From assembly GCA_036279295.1 (NCBI GenBank), contig DASUJK010000446.1, forward strand, positions 1 to 44,768: a stretch of DNA of 44,768 nucleotides, written 5' to 3'. The notes under the pieces were generated by a model, which saw only the letters and a list, made by a program, of their open reading frames with translations, was not told the origin of the DNA and did no database searches. The position numbers were made by a program, and so were the translations under genes. This DNA comes from DATEPR01 sp036279295. GTDB lineage: Bacteria; Actinomycetota; Actinomycetes; Mycobacteriales; Pseudonocardiaceae. Position 1 is the stretch's first letter; every line of letters begins with the position of its first letter. Of this stretch, positions 35,773 to 44,013 are shown piece after piece.

Positions 35773-36464
35773 CCACGGCCATCGCGGAACACGGCGGCGT
35801 TGACCGCGTCCCAGGGCCGCGGCTCACTCGTGCGCGGTCGGGCTGTCGGTCCAGATCGCCGGTGCGACCCGGATGCGCGACGGTCTCGCCTTCGCTGACC
35901 GACTGAGGGCGCTGTTGCGTCGGGTCCTGCGCAGTGAACTGGTCGGTTGGCATTAGATCGTTCCTCACTTCGCTGGTGAGCGAAGCACGATGGTGTTGGA
36001 TGCAGAGTGCCCACAGATGCGACTGGTAATCACGCAATCATCCGGCCGCGAATGTGTTCGTGTTGCGGGCGATGAGGATGGCGGGTACGTTTCGTCGGGT
36101 AGAGTCTTACCGCCTCGGCCTTATGCTCCGGTACCTGGCGTGGAGCCTCTGCGATACCGATCTTGAGGGGCACCACCGCGCGACAGGACCGCCGACCAGA
36201 ACCACGGCTGGTGTGCGCGCGAGATGTCCGGGGTAGCGGCGTGTGACACCGTCCGCGCCAAGTCCGGAGTACGAACACGGCAAGTCGACCAAACAGTGTC
36301 GTCGACAGTCAGCCGTATCTCATCGTGGACGTATCCACCACCGCACTCCGACGAAACCGATCGGAGCACCCGGGGTCAGTTCGGCGACCCCTTTAAAGGA
36401 TCGACCCCAACGAATATCCATTGTGGATAGAGCGGACACCCGGCAACCACAGAAAGGTGGACCG
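35773..36464. other. Degraded insertion-sequence DNA and upstream region of the channel-like gene
   Basis: No intact gene is supported. A minus-strand fragment near 36060-36120 (VPEHKAEAVRLY) is reminiscent of an IS3-type OrfA start, but is too short to call. At 36390-36399 there is a 10-bp palindrome CCTTTAAAGG. The ribosome-binding site AGAAAGGTGG of the next gene ends this stretch. Confidence 0.4.
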
Positions 36465-37361
36465 ATGGCAAACACTAGCTTCCACGCGGCTGGGTTCAAC
36501 GGCCTGGACAGCCTCCAGAGTGGATTCACGCAGTTCGTCAACTACCTACCACAACTGCTCGGTGCAATTGTCGTCCTCATCGTCGGCTACATCATAGCCA
36601 AGATCCTGAACAAGATCATCACGAAGCTGTTGCAGAAGGTGAAGTTCGACCAACGACTGGACGCCAACCAGGGCGGGCAGTACGCCGAGAAGATCAGCCC
36701 CGATGGGAAACCCTCCCGGCTGGTCGGCGGCGTCGTGTTCTGGGTGATCATGCTGTTCGTCATCGCCGCCGCGATCAGCACACTCGACATCCCAGCACTC
36801 ACCGGCTTCATGAACGCCGTGCTGAACTATCTGCCCAACGTCCTCGCGGCACTGCTGATCTTCATCGTGGCCGGCGCCATCGCCGGGGCTGTCGGCGGCG
36901 TTGCCCACCGCATGATGGGCGATACCCCGACCGGCAGGATCGTCCGTACCGGCGCGCCCGTCCTGATCATGGCGATCGCCCTGTTCATGATTCTGACCCA
37001 GCTGCGCATCGCTCCGGTCATCGTCATCATCACCTACATTGCCCTGATCGGTGCACTCGCCGTAGCTGCGGCGCTCGCCTTCGGACTGGGCGGCCGCGAT
37101 GCCGCCGCGGAACTGGTCAACGCCGGCTACCGCAAAGCCCAGGAGCAGGCCGATCAGGTCCGACAGGACATGGCCACCGGTCGCGCTCGCGCCCAGCAGG
37201 CGGTGACCAGCCAACAGCAGAACCACGACCCGGCGCCGTACGCCCAGCACCAGGACGAATCCGACAGCCTCCAGTCCTCGGAAGCCACCGCCGACTCGGC
37301 ACGGGATGGACGAACCGTTCATTCGGTATCAGGCGACGACGGGCCTTACCAGTCCAGGTAG
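36465..37361 (+). CDS. Small mechanosensitive-channel-like membrane protein (conserved TM-helix type)
   Basis: This 298-residue protein opens with a hydrophilic FNGLDSLQSGFTQFVNYLPQ segment, then helix LLGAIVVLIVGYIIAKIL followed by NKIITKLLQKVKFD, the conserved MscS-associated TM-helix repeat. Four further hydrophobic segments follow (VVFWVIMLFVIAAAIST, VLAALLIFIVAGAIAGAVGG, APVLIMAIALFMILTQ, VIIITYIALIGALAVAAALAFGLGGRD-like). The last 70 residues are hydrophilic and rich in Gln and Asp. It lacks the MscS beta domain, so gating is doubtful. It probably belongs to a membrane-stress cluster with its neighbours. The ATG at 36465 follows AGAAAGGTGG. Confidence 0.75.
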   Translation: MANTSFHAAGFNGLDSLQSGFTQFVNYLPQLLGAIVVLIVGYIIAKILNKIITKLLQKVKFDQRLDANQGGQYAEKISPDGKPSRLVGGVVFWVIMLFVIAAAISTLDIPALTGFMNAVLNYLPNVLAALLIFIVAGAIAGAVGGVAHRMMGDTPTGRIVRTGAPVLIMAIALFMILTQLRIAPVIVIITYIALIGALAVAAALAFGLGGRDAAAELVNAGYRKAQEQADQVRQDMATGRARAQQAVTSQQQNHDPAPYAQHQDESDSLQSSEATADSARDGRTVHSVSGDDGPYQSR

Positions 37362-37416
37362 GCCGGCGTACACCCGACAACAGTGCGAGCAGTCACGCGG
37401 CAGGGGAAAGGGCACC

Positions 37417-38248
37417 ATGAGCATCGCAAACATGCACAACCCCGGCGTCGTGACCGGCGCCGCAGTCGAAGGCATCGACGGTGCGAACTCGGCAAGGGCG
37501 ATCCGATCTATCGGGACAACAAGACCCACAAGCCCCAGTGGGCTGCGGGTCAAGAGCGGCATGTTCGGTGGGCACGTGTCCCTGGTGCCGCTGCATCAGG
37601 GTCAGTGGGACGGCAGCGCGCTGTCCGTGCCATTCGACAAGGAGCAGTTCAAGAACGCGCCGCACCATGACCCGGACGCCGAGATCAGCGTGCAGGATGA
37701 ACCGAAGCTGTACCAGCACTACGGCATCGACTACGGCGCCTCCGACGACGCGGCCGGCCGCAGCGGAAGGTGCCTGGCGGTAGGACCGCTGACGGCTCCG
37801 GCCCGACACCCCGGGCCGCGACACCGACGAGTCAATGACCCGCTCCGAGGAGTGGTCGCATGTCGGTACCAAGTCCAACGAGGTCGGAAAAGCGCGCCTG
37901 CGCAAGTACATCGTGACCGAGAAACGTCGACACCGCGGTCCCGGTGCGCCACGAGGAGGTCACCCTCAAGCGGGAGCCGATCACCGACGCCAACCGCGGC
38001 GACGCGATGGGCGGCGGCGAGCTCACCGCGAAGACCACGAGGTCACGCCGCACGAGGAGGGTGTCGTCACGCACAAGGAGACCGTGCCGGTCGGGCGGGT
38101 GCGGTTGGGCACCGAGACGGTCACCGAGGACGAGCAAGTCAATGAGACCGTCCGTAAGGAACACATCGAGAGTCAGAGCCCCGGCACCGATGCCGGTGGC
38201 CGTCCGCAGGAGCGTCAGCAGGGCCAGCAGGCCCGGAAGGACCGGTAA
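37417..38248 (+). pseudogene. PRC-barrel/DUF2382 stress protein broken by several frameshifts
   Basis: Pieces of one protein appear in order but in changing frames. MSIANMHNPGVV is in frame 1, ELGKGDPIYRDNKTHKPQW in frame 3, and VKSGMFGGHVSLVPLHQGQW to HYGIDYG in frame 1 (PRC-barrel domain). ESMTRSEEWSHVGTKSN and ARLRKYIVTEK are in frame 2. VPVRHEEVTLKREPITDANR is in frame 3, and VPVGRVRLGTETVTEDEQV with VRKEHIE is back in frame 2 (DUF2382). At least five frame changes are needed. The conserved residues are otherwise well kept, so decay is recent, or the assembly has clustered indel errors here. Confidence 0.75.
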
Positions 38249-38252
38249 CACC

Positions 38253-38438
38253 ATGCAGATCCCCAAGGAAAAGATCATGGAAATGATCAAGGCGCACGGC
38301 GAGGACGACAAGACCCAGCAAGCCCACAAGGAACTGCCCGAAACCGTGGACACCGACCAGCACTCCGGTCTGCTCGACAAGTTCGGCGTCGACGCGACGA
38401 AGCTTGTCGGCGGACTCGGCAACAAGCTCGGCATGTAG
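38253..38438 (+). CDS. Small hypothetical protein
   Basis: This 61-residue hydrophilic protein reads IPKEKIMEMIKAHGEDDK, then ELPETVDTDQHSGLLDKFGVD and a Gly/Leu-rich end (LVGGLGNKLGM). ATG at 38253 lies five bases after the broken DUF2382 gene, so both were probably cotranscribed. I recall similar small proteins in actinomycete stress clusters, but know no function. The ribosome-binding site is weak. Confidence 0.55.
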   Translation: MQIPKEKIMEMIKAHGEDDKTQQAHKELPETVDTDQHSGLLDKFGVDATKLVGGLGNKLGM

Positions 38439-38859
38439 CACCATGGGACGCGGCCCCAGCCCGCGCTGAACGAGTGACTTCGAGTGTCCACACCGGCGGT
38501 GGCTTTCCCGTATCGCCGGGGAGATGATCGTGCACGTGTCGACCACGATTGTGGACATCATGCACCCTGCTCGTCGGTGAACTTGGCTGAGATACGTGTT
38601 GCGTCGCCGAGAAGCCACTCTTTGCCCAGGCGGCTATGGTCATGGGATGGCGGGCCGGACACTGCAAGAGTGGTGTCCGGGCCTGTGAATCAGGTCGCGG
38701 ACTGTGATGCCGCTGCGTGGGCACCGAACTGGCAGGGACAACAGGTGCCGCGGAGGGTGATCGATGACACCCATTGTGTCAACCTCTAGCTCAAACTCGG
38801 GCCGCGAGCATTGTGCGCCCGGTGTTGGGCCTGCCGTGCAGGGCCAGCTCATAGACCGG
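38439..38859. other. Gap with no supported gene
   Basis: Open frames of about 70-100 codons exist on both strands, but none shows a recognisable domain, a convincing start or coding-like residue use. The stretch lies between the small hypothetical gene and the transaldolase remnant. It is probably scar DNA. Confidence 0.4.
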
Positions 38860-39202
38860 GCCGTTCTGCGTCTACCGGCGTGAAGGACCCGGCCTATCCG
38901 GACACGATCTATGTGACCGAACTAGTCGCTCCGGACACAGTCAACACCATGCCCGGAGCCACCCTTGCAGCATTCGCCGACCACGGCGACGTCACCGGCG
39001 ACACCATCTGCGGTCGCTACGACGACGCCCGCCACCTAATCGAGCGGCTCGCCGATCTCGGCGTCGACTTCGACGATGTCACCGACTACTCGAACGAGAA
39101 GGACTGCGCAAATTCGAGAACAGCTGGGACGAACTCAGCTCAACCGAGGCCGCGCAACTGCACACCAACCGCACCCCCACCAGTACTGGAGTACAACGAT
39201 GA
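38860..39202 (+). pseudogene. C-terminal fragment of transaldolase, also frameshifted
   Basis: The fragment begins at STGVKDPAYPDTIYVTELVA, where the active-site strand of actinomycete transaldolase ends, and continues TVNTMPGATLAAFADHG and GRYDDARHLIERLADLGVDFDDV. Near 39105 the frame changes, and the expected KFENSWDELSSTEAAQL follows to a TGA at 39200-39202. The catalytic Lys half of the barrel is missing, so no enzyme can be made. The stop overlaps the ATG of the next gene. Confidence 0.75.
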
Positions 39203-39669
39203 GCGACAACACGACCACGGAGCAGCCGACCCGCCGACACCAGGTACAGAACTGGTCCCTCGCCGTGGGCGTCGTATTCCTCCTGGTAGGCATACTGGGC
39301 TTCGTTCCAGGGATCACCACGCACTACGACATGCTCGCCGCAGCGGGACACGGGTCGATGGCGAAGTTGTTGGGCGTGTTCAATGTGTCGATCCTGCACA
39401 ACATCGTGCACCTGGCATTCGGTGTGATTGGCCTGGTCGCGGCCCGTACGGCTCGGGCGGCGCGGGCGTATCTGATCGTGGGTGGCGTGATCTACCTGGT
39501 GTTATGGATCTACGGTTTGGTGATCAACCAGAATAGCTCGGCGAACTTCGTGCCGGTCAACACCGCCGACAACTGGTTGCATCTCGCTCTCGGCATCGGG
39601 ATGATCGCCATCGGTCTACTGGTCGGTCGCCGCCTCGATACCGAGGCTGGTCGTCGCTACAGATCATGA
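39199..39669 (+). CDS. DUF4383 membrane protein
   Basis: This 156-residue protein has four hydrophobic helices (NWSLAVGVVFLLVGILGFVPG, VFNVSILHNIVHLAFGVIGLVAA, AYLIVGGVIYLVLWIYGLVI, WLHLALGIGMIAIGLLVG). A HNIVHLAFGV segment and the NTADNWLHL motif are typical of DUF4383. Function unknown; it is common in actinomycete stress clusters. I chose ATG 39199, which overlaps the dead transaldolase stop and has GGAG upstream. The longer frame to 39076 crosses the transaldolase remnant and is rejected. Confidence 0.8.
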   Translation: MSDNTTTEQPTRRHQVQNWSLAVGVVFLLVGILGFVPGITTHYDMLAAAGHGSMAKLLGVFNVSILHNIVHLAFGVIGLVAARTARAARAYLIVGGVIYLVLWIYGLVINQNSSANFVPVNTADNWLHLALGIGMIAIGLLVGRRLDTEAGRRYRS

Positions 39670-39715
39670 ACGGCCCCAAAGTTGCCTAGATGATCTAATT
39701 TAATCCCAGGGTTCA

Positions 39716-39790
39716 GTGACCGTATTACAGGCCGCGTCGCAGCACCGCACGGTCATCGAACAGGCCAAGGCGGTTGCACTGAGCCGAAAT
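39716..39790 (+). pseudogene. ANTAR-domain fragment
   Basis: The reading TVLQAASQHRTVIEQAKAVAL matches the first helices of ANTAR RNA-binding domains (LQ.AL..R.VIEQAKG.L). The signature ends after about 25 residues, and no GAF or receiver domain precedes it. It is a relic of an antiterminator-type stress regulator. The rest of 39670-40076 holds no other gene I can support. Confidence 0.55.
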
Positions 39791-40076
39791 ACCTCGGCGC
39801 GCTCAGGTCGCGTGGCGAGGAGGCCGGCGACCCAGGCATACAAGGAACTGTCCGGCACCTCGGGCGGCGAGAAACGCTGCGGGCTGTTCGCCAAGTTCGT
39901 CATGGATCCGGCGAGACTACCCGGCAGTCTCGCCGACGAGCTCGCCAGGTGCCCACTCAGTCCGCCGGTACCTGCACCTCGCCACAGCCTTCCTGGGGAC
40001 CTGGCCCGGGGAGGACGGCCCGGGCCTCGCCGTCCAGCCTGGCCGATTCCGGCCGCTACAGCCAAAGGAGATCATC

Positions 40077-40742
40077 ATGAGTAGCAGCAACCCACCCGGC
40101 CCGCACCGCGTCGACTCGGACACGGATGGTGCGGTCCCTGACCGGAACACCGACGGCACCGCCGCAACCTCTGCCCCCGGGCCGTCCGATGTGCTGGACA
40201 GGCAGAAGGAGCGCTTCGGCGGAATCAAATGGGGTGCTGCGTTCTTCGGCTGGCTCACCGCCACCGGCGCCGTTCTCGTCCTCACCGCCATCGCCGCCGC
40301 GGCCGGCACTGTGCTCGACCTGTCCACCGGTGGCACCCAGCTCGGCCAGCAGGCCAACCGGGCCGCCGGGAACCCGGCCACGGCAGAGACAGTGGGGATC
40401 GTGGGCGCCATCGTGGTACTCGTGGTCGTGTTCCTCGCCTACCTCTGCGGTGGCTATGTCGCCGGCCGGATGGCCCGGTTCAATGGCATCCGGCAGGGAA
40501 TCGCGGTCTGGTTGTGGACGATCTTCATCGCGATCGTCGTCGCGGTTGCGGGCAGCAAGTTCGACATCCTCGGCAACCTCCACGGCCTGCCCCGTATTCC
40601 GGTCAACGAGGGCACACTGACCACCGCGGGGATCATTACCGCGCTGATCGCGCTCGCGGCCGCCGTGGTTGGCGCGGTCCTCGGCGGACTCACAGGAATG
40701 CGATACCACCGCAGAATTGACCGCGCCGGATTCGACGAATGA
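40077..40742 (+). CDS. Four-helix membrane protein (TIGR04086/YrzE-like)
   Basis: This 221-residue protein has a hydrophilic N-terminus of about 50 residues, then KWGAAFFGWLTATGAVLVL, VGIVGAIVVLVVVFLAYLCGGYVAGRMARF, IAVWLWTIFIAIVVAVAG and IITALIALAAAVVGAVLGG. The GGYVAGRMARFNGIRQG loop after the second helix is typical of this family of small membrane proteins. Function unknown. ATG at 40077 has AAAGGAG seven to eight bases upstream. It lies in the same-strand run of membrane/stress genes. Confidence 0.75.
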   Translation: MSSSNPPGPHRVDSDTDGAVPDRNTDGTAATSAPGPSDVLDRQKERFGGIKWGAAFFGWLTATGAVLVLTAIAAAAGTVLDLSTGGTQLGQQANRAAGNPATAETVGIVGAIVVLVVVFLAYLCGGYVAGRMARFNGIRQGIAVWLWTIFIAIVVAVAGSKFDILGNLHGLPRIPVNEGTLTTAGIITALIALAAAVVGAVLGGLTGMRYHRRIDRAGFDE

Positions 40743-40767
40743 ACATCAAAGATAAGATAGGAGCGTT

Positions 40768-41427
40768 ATGTCTGATCGCAACACTGTGGTCCGCAGTATG
40801 CATGATCTCGGCCTGGCCATATGGTTCGGCGGTTCACTCGCCGGCGCGGTCGCGGTGAACGGCGCCGCCGCAGACGTCCCCGACCCTCGCTTGAGGCTGC
40901 GGGTTGCCAATTCCGGTTGGGCCCGGTGGGCACCTGTGAACTTCGCCGCGATCGGTATACACCTCATCGGTGCCAGCGGCATCCTCCTCGCCAACCGTGG
41001 ACGTGCCACGACGCAGCGTGGAGTCGGTGCGAACACCATGGTCAAGCTCGTGTTGACGGGTGCCGCGCTGGGCGTGACCGCCTACAGCGGTGTGCTCGGC
41101 GCGCGGCTGCGCAAGGAGAACGGCACGCCCGTCGAGGGTGGGACCGATCCGTCGTCCCAGACCCCGTCGGATGTCGCCGATGTCCAGCGGCAACTTGATC
41201 TCTGCCAGTGGCTCATTCCGGCGCTAACCGGTGCCGCGGTCGTGTCCACCTCCATCCAGGGGGAGCAGCAGCGGCCCACCCAGCAATTGTCCGGAGTGTT
41301 GGCCACGACTATCCGGCGGATCAACCCCCGCCGGGTGAACACCAGATCCCAAAGCCGGGTGGTAGCGGCAAGGTCCGAGAGTTGGGGATTCCGACCATCG
41401 CGGGCAGGGTTGTCCAGGCGGCGCTGA
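40768..41427 (+). CDS. Membrane protein with C-terminus replaced by group II intron sequence
   Basis: The first roughly 185 residues form a plausible four-helix membrane protein: MHDLGLAIWFGGSLAGAVAV, NFAAIGIHLIGASGILLANR, MVKLVLTGAALGVTAYSGVLG and WLIPALTGAAVVSTS, ending near EQQRPTQQLSGVLATTIRR. After about 41335 the frame reads out of phase through a group II intron reverse-transcriptase fragment, and the last 30 residues are not native. The original gene probably ended at about this point, so function may be little affected. ATG start behind a weak GATAGGAG site. Confidence 0.65.
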   Translation: MSDRNTVVRSMHDLGLAIWFGGSLAGAVAVNGAAADVPDPRLRLRVANSGWARWAPVNFAAIGIHLIGASGILLANRGRATTQRGVGANTMVKLVLTGAALGVTAYSGVLGARLRKENGTPVEGGTDPSSQTPSDVADVQRQLDLCQWLIPALTGAAVVSTSIQGEQQRPTQQLSGVLATTIRRINPRRVNTRSQSRVVAARSESWGFRPSRAGLSRRR

Positions 41428-41612
41428 AGCTGATGCTGGAACCGATTTTCGAGGCCGGCTTTGCGCCGGTCTCCTACGGTTTTCGGCCGATGCGGCGCGC
41501 GCACGACGCGATCGCTGAGGTCCGACGTTTCGGCACCAAGGGCTACCAGTGGGTGCTGGACGCGGACATCGAAGCGTGTTTGGATGCGTTGACATACTGC
41601 TCCTTCCTTTGA
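41343..41612 (+). pseudogene. Group II intron reverse-transcriptase (LtrA-type) fragment
   Basis: The frame reads QIPKPGGSGKVRELGIPTI, RVVQAALKLMLEPIFEAGF, PVSYGFRPMRRAHDAIAEV and YQWVLDADIEACLD, which are reverse-transcriptase blocks 0 to 2 of group II intron proteins. It then stops matching at about 41583-41590 and ends in unrelated codons. The N-terminus, the catalytic YADD block, the maturase domain and the intron RNA are absent. The loss of similarity falls right where the serine-recombinase element begins. Confidence 0.8.
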
Positions 41613-41621
41613 TTGTCATGA

Positions 41622-43844
41622 TCAGAACAGCCCGTCTTGGGCTGCTGGGGGTTGGATACGCAGGCCTTTTCTGCGTCCGGTGCGGAGGTGGACCGCGCGG
41701 AGCTGCCCGTTCTTGACACGTTGCATGATGGTCTGGCGGGACAGGCCGTAGGCGAGGGTGGCCTCCAGCATGGCCAGCCAGCCGTCGGGGGCGTCATCGA
41801 CGAACAGTGCCCGGATGTCGGGGGTGAGGCGGATCCGCCAGGGTGCGCCCGGGGTGAGCTGTTCGCCGGCGATGAATCCGTCGTTGAGCCACCGGTGCAG
41901 GGTGGAGGGGGCCAGGCCGAGTTCGGCGGCGGCGTCGATCACGGTCAGCAGGTCTCCTTCCCGCGGCTCGTCGGGTGGTTGGTGGCAGGGGATGTCCCGG
42001 TGGTGCCGGAGGCTTTGGACTCTACTGGCGGTGAACGACAGTCCTCGGGCGGTGCGGCGGCCTTGCCGGTTGAGGATGTGGGCGATCCTCGCGTCGTCGT
42101 AGTGGACGGCCAGCCGCCGCAACAGGTCAACGGTGTCCTCTGTGGTGCGCAGTCGGTTGGGTGGGGTGCGCTTGAGGGGGATGGCCAACTCGCTGATCGC
42201 GCCTCCTTTCCACCGCAGGACCAGATCGGCGTGGCCGCTGTCCTGGTCACGGTGCACGGTGATGTTCACCTCCTCCAGCAGGGTGCGCAGCAGGTGCTTG
42301 CGGTCCTTGTCGGTGGTCGTCGCTGCGTCCCAGACAGCTTCCAGGTCATCGCCCAGTGCCAGCACGGCGGCGCGTTCGGTGGTGGTGAGGGCCTTGGGGC
42401 GGGCCTGCTCGCGGCGGGTGAGTTCGGTCTGGGCTGCGGCCAGCTCGGTCAGTGTCTTCTCCCACGCGGACTCCAGGCCACGGGCGACCAGCCGGTTCTC
42501 CGGATCGACCGCGTGGTAGCGACGTTCGGCTTTGCCGGCGGCGTAGCGTGCGGCTTCGACCTGGCGGCGCCATTGGTCCAGCGCGGCGTCGTGGCCCTCC
42601 TCGAGTTGCTGGGCGGCGGCCAGGCAGGCTTGCAGCGCCGAGGGGGCAAGGGCGGCCAGGAACACGGTGGTGACGGCGGTGTCGATCGCGACTCCGCCGA
42701 CCCGCAGGTGGCGGCTGCCGCGGCCGTCGATGAGGTGGCCGGTGCCGGTGCAGTAGTAGCCGGGGGTGGCCTTGTGCTCGCCGTCGTAGTAGACGGCGAG
42801 TTTGCGTCCGCAGGTGCCGCAGGTCGCCAGCCCCTGAAGCAGTGCGCAGCCCTCCCGGACGGCGCCGGTGCCGGGCTGGTGGGCCATCGGCCGGATGTTG
42901 GCGCCGATCCGGGCCTGGTTGGCCTGGTAGGTGTCCCAGTCGATGAACCCCGGGTGGTGGTCTTTGATGAGCACCGCCCACTCGGCTTGGGGCACCACCC
43001 GCCGCCGCTGGTGCAGAACGCCGTCTTCGCCGACGTACTTCTGCTGGCGGGATCGCCCATAGGTATAGGCGCCCGCGTAACAGGGGTGGGTGAGTACATT
43101 GTGGACAGCGTGGTAGGTCGGGTCCACCCAGACGACCTCGGCTGCCGTCGAGATGTATCCGCTCTTTTGCAGCGGAAGTTTGAGTCCCTGGTCACGCAGC
43201 CACAACCACACCCCGCGAGCCGATCCGCGCACGGCGAACTGTTCGAAGATCGCAGCGATGACGCCGACGACGGCTTCGTCGGGATGGTGGAGGATCTGTC
43301 CGTCGGCTTCACCCCAGACCAGCCCGATCGGCAGCGGGCGGCGCAGTTCACCACGCGCGGCCTTGTTGCGGATACCACCGTCGAGCCGGGCCCGCAGAAT
43401 GTGCAGCTCACTTTCGGCCATGGTCCCCTTGAGCCCCAGCAGCAGCCGGTCGTTGAACATCGCCGGATGGTAGACACCGTCGGCGTCGGCGATCAGAGTG
43501 TCGGTCATCCCGGCCAGATCCAGCAGCCGGTACCAGTCGGCATTGTTGCGGGCCAGCCGCGAGGACTCCAGCGAGAGCACGATCCCGATCTGCCCGAGGC
43601 CGACCTGGACGGCCAGTTCAGCGAATCCGCTTCGCCCGGCCGTCGATGCCCCCGACACTCCCAGGTCCTCATCGATCACCGTCACGGCGCTGCGTGGCCA
43701 TCCCAACGCCTGGGCTCGGGAGACCAGGTCGTACTGGCGGGCCGTCGATTCCTTGTTGCGGTCGACCTGGGTCAGCGTCGACTGGCGGACATAGATGACC
43801 GCGATGCGCCGCAGATGCGAGGCGGTGACCTTAAAGTCACTCAT
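41622..43844 (-). CDS. Large serine recombinase with fused C-terminal HTH domains
   Basis: This 740-residue recombinase would integrate or excise the element. The N-terminal resolvase domain has the nucleophile Ser22 in IYVRQSTLTQ, with LSLESSRLARNNADWYRLLD and MAESELHILRARLDGG. The recombinase domain is near 190-320. A zinc ribbon follows (CGTCGRKLAVYYDGEH to YYCTGTGHLI) and a coiled coil (about 400-470). Two excisionase/MerR-like HTH units end the protein: VIDAAAELGLAPSTLHRWLND and ATLAYGLSRQTIMQRVKNGQL. Its ATG overlaps the preceding gene. A short hairpin CAGCCC/GGGCTG covers the stop region. Confidence 0.92.
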   Translation of the reverse strand: MSDFKVTASHLRRIAVIYVRQSTLTQVDRNKESTARQYDLVSRAQALGWPRSAVTVIDEDLGVSGASTAGRSGFAELAVQVGLGQIGIVLSLESSRLARNNADWYRLLDLAGMTDTLIADADGVYHPAMFNDRLLLGLKGTMAESELHILRARLDGGIRNKAARGELRRPLPIGLVWGEADGQILHHPDEAVVGVIAAIFEQFAVRGSARGVWLWLRDQGLKLPLQKSGYISTAAEVVWVDPTYHAVHNVLTHPCYAGAYTYGRSRQQKYVGEDGVLHQRRRVVPQAEWAVLIKDHHPGFIDWDTYQANQARIGANIRPMAHQPGTGAVREGCALLQGLATCGTCGRKLAVYYDGEHKATPGYYCTGTGHLIDGRGSRHLRVGGVAIDTAVTTVFLAALAPSALQACLAAAQQLEEGHDAALDQWRRQVEAARYAAGKAERRYHAVDPENRLVARGLESAWEKTLTELAAAQTELTRREQARPKALTTTERAAVLALGDDLEAVWDAATTTDKDRKHLLRTLLEEVNITVHRDQDSGHADLVLRWKGGAISELAIPLKRTPPNRLRTTEDTVDLLRRLAVHYDDARIAHILNRQGRRTARGLSFTASRVQSLRHHRDIPCHQPPDEPREGDLLTVIDAAAELGLAPSTLHRWLNDGFIAGEQLTPGAPWRIRLTPDIRALFVDDAPDGWLAMLEATLAYGLSRQTIMQRVKNGQLRAVHLRTGRRKGLRIQPPAAQDGLF

Positions 43845-44013
43845 GCCCGCTCACCTTCATCCCCTGCGTCGGCGTTGGATCTGATGCTTTGGCGATCAGG
43901 CGAGCCAGCAGGCTGACCGCCGCCGCGACCTGCTGTTCGGGAAGCTGGGCTAACAGGGTTGGGGGTGGCGCCGGAACCTGGTCGGGCAGCAGACTGAGCT
44001 GCGCAGGCTGCAT
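43837..44013 (-). CDS. Small protein of the serine-recombinase element
   Basis: This 58-residue protein reads MQPAQLSLLPDQVPAPPPTL, then QVAAAVSLLARLIAKASD. It has a proline-rich start and one amphipathic helix. ATG at 44013 has a perfect AGGAGG site five bases upstream. Its end overlaps the recombinase start by eight bases, and it lies inside another frame of the preceding gene. Function unknown; it may assist the recombinase. Confidence 0.6.
   Translation of the reverse strand: MQPAQLSLLPDQVPAPPPTLLAQLPEQQVAAAVSLLARLIAKASDPTPTQGMKVSGHE

Noticed and set aside
36030..36278. IS3-type OrfA.
   Set aside because: Only a short stretch (VPEHKAEAVRLY) resembles it; too little to call a gene or a named remnant.
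41637..43916. Very long plus-strand frame (759 codons) antisense to the recombinase.
   Set aside because: A GC-skew shadow: no domains, Gly/Val/Asp-rich, while the minus strand has a complete recombinase.
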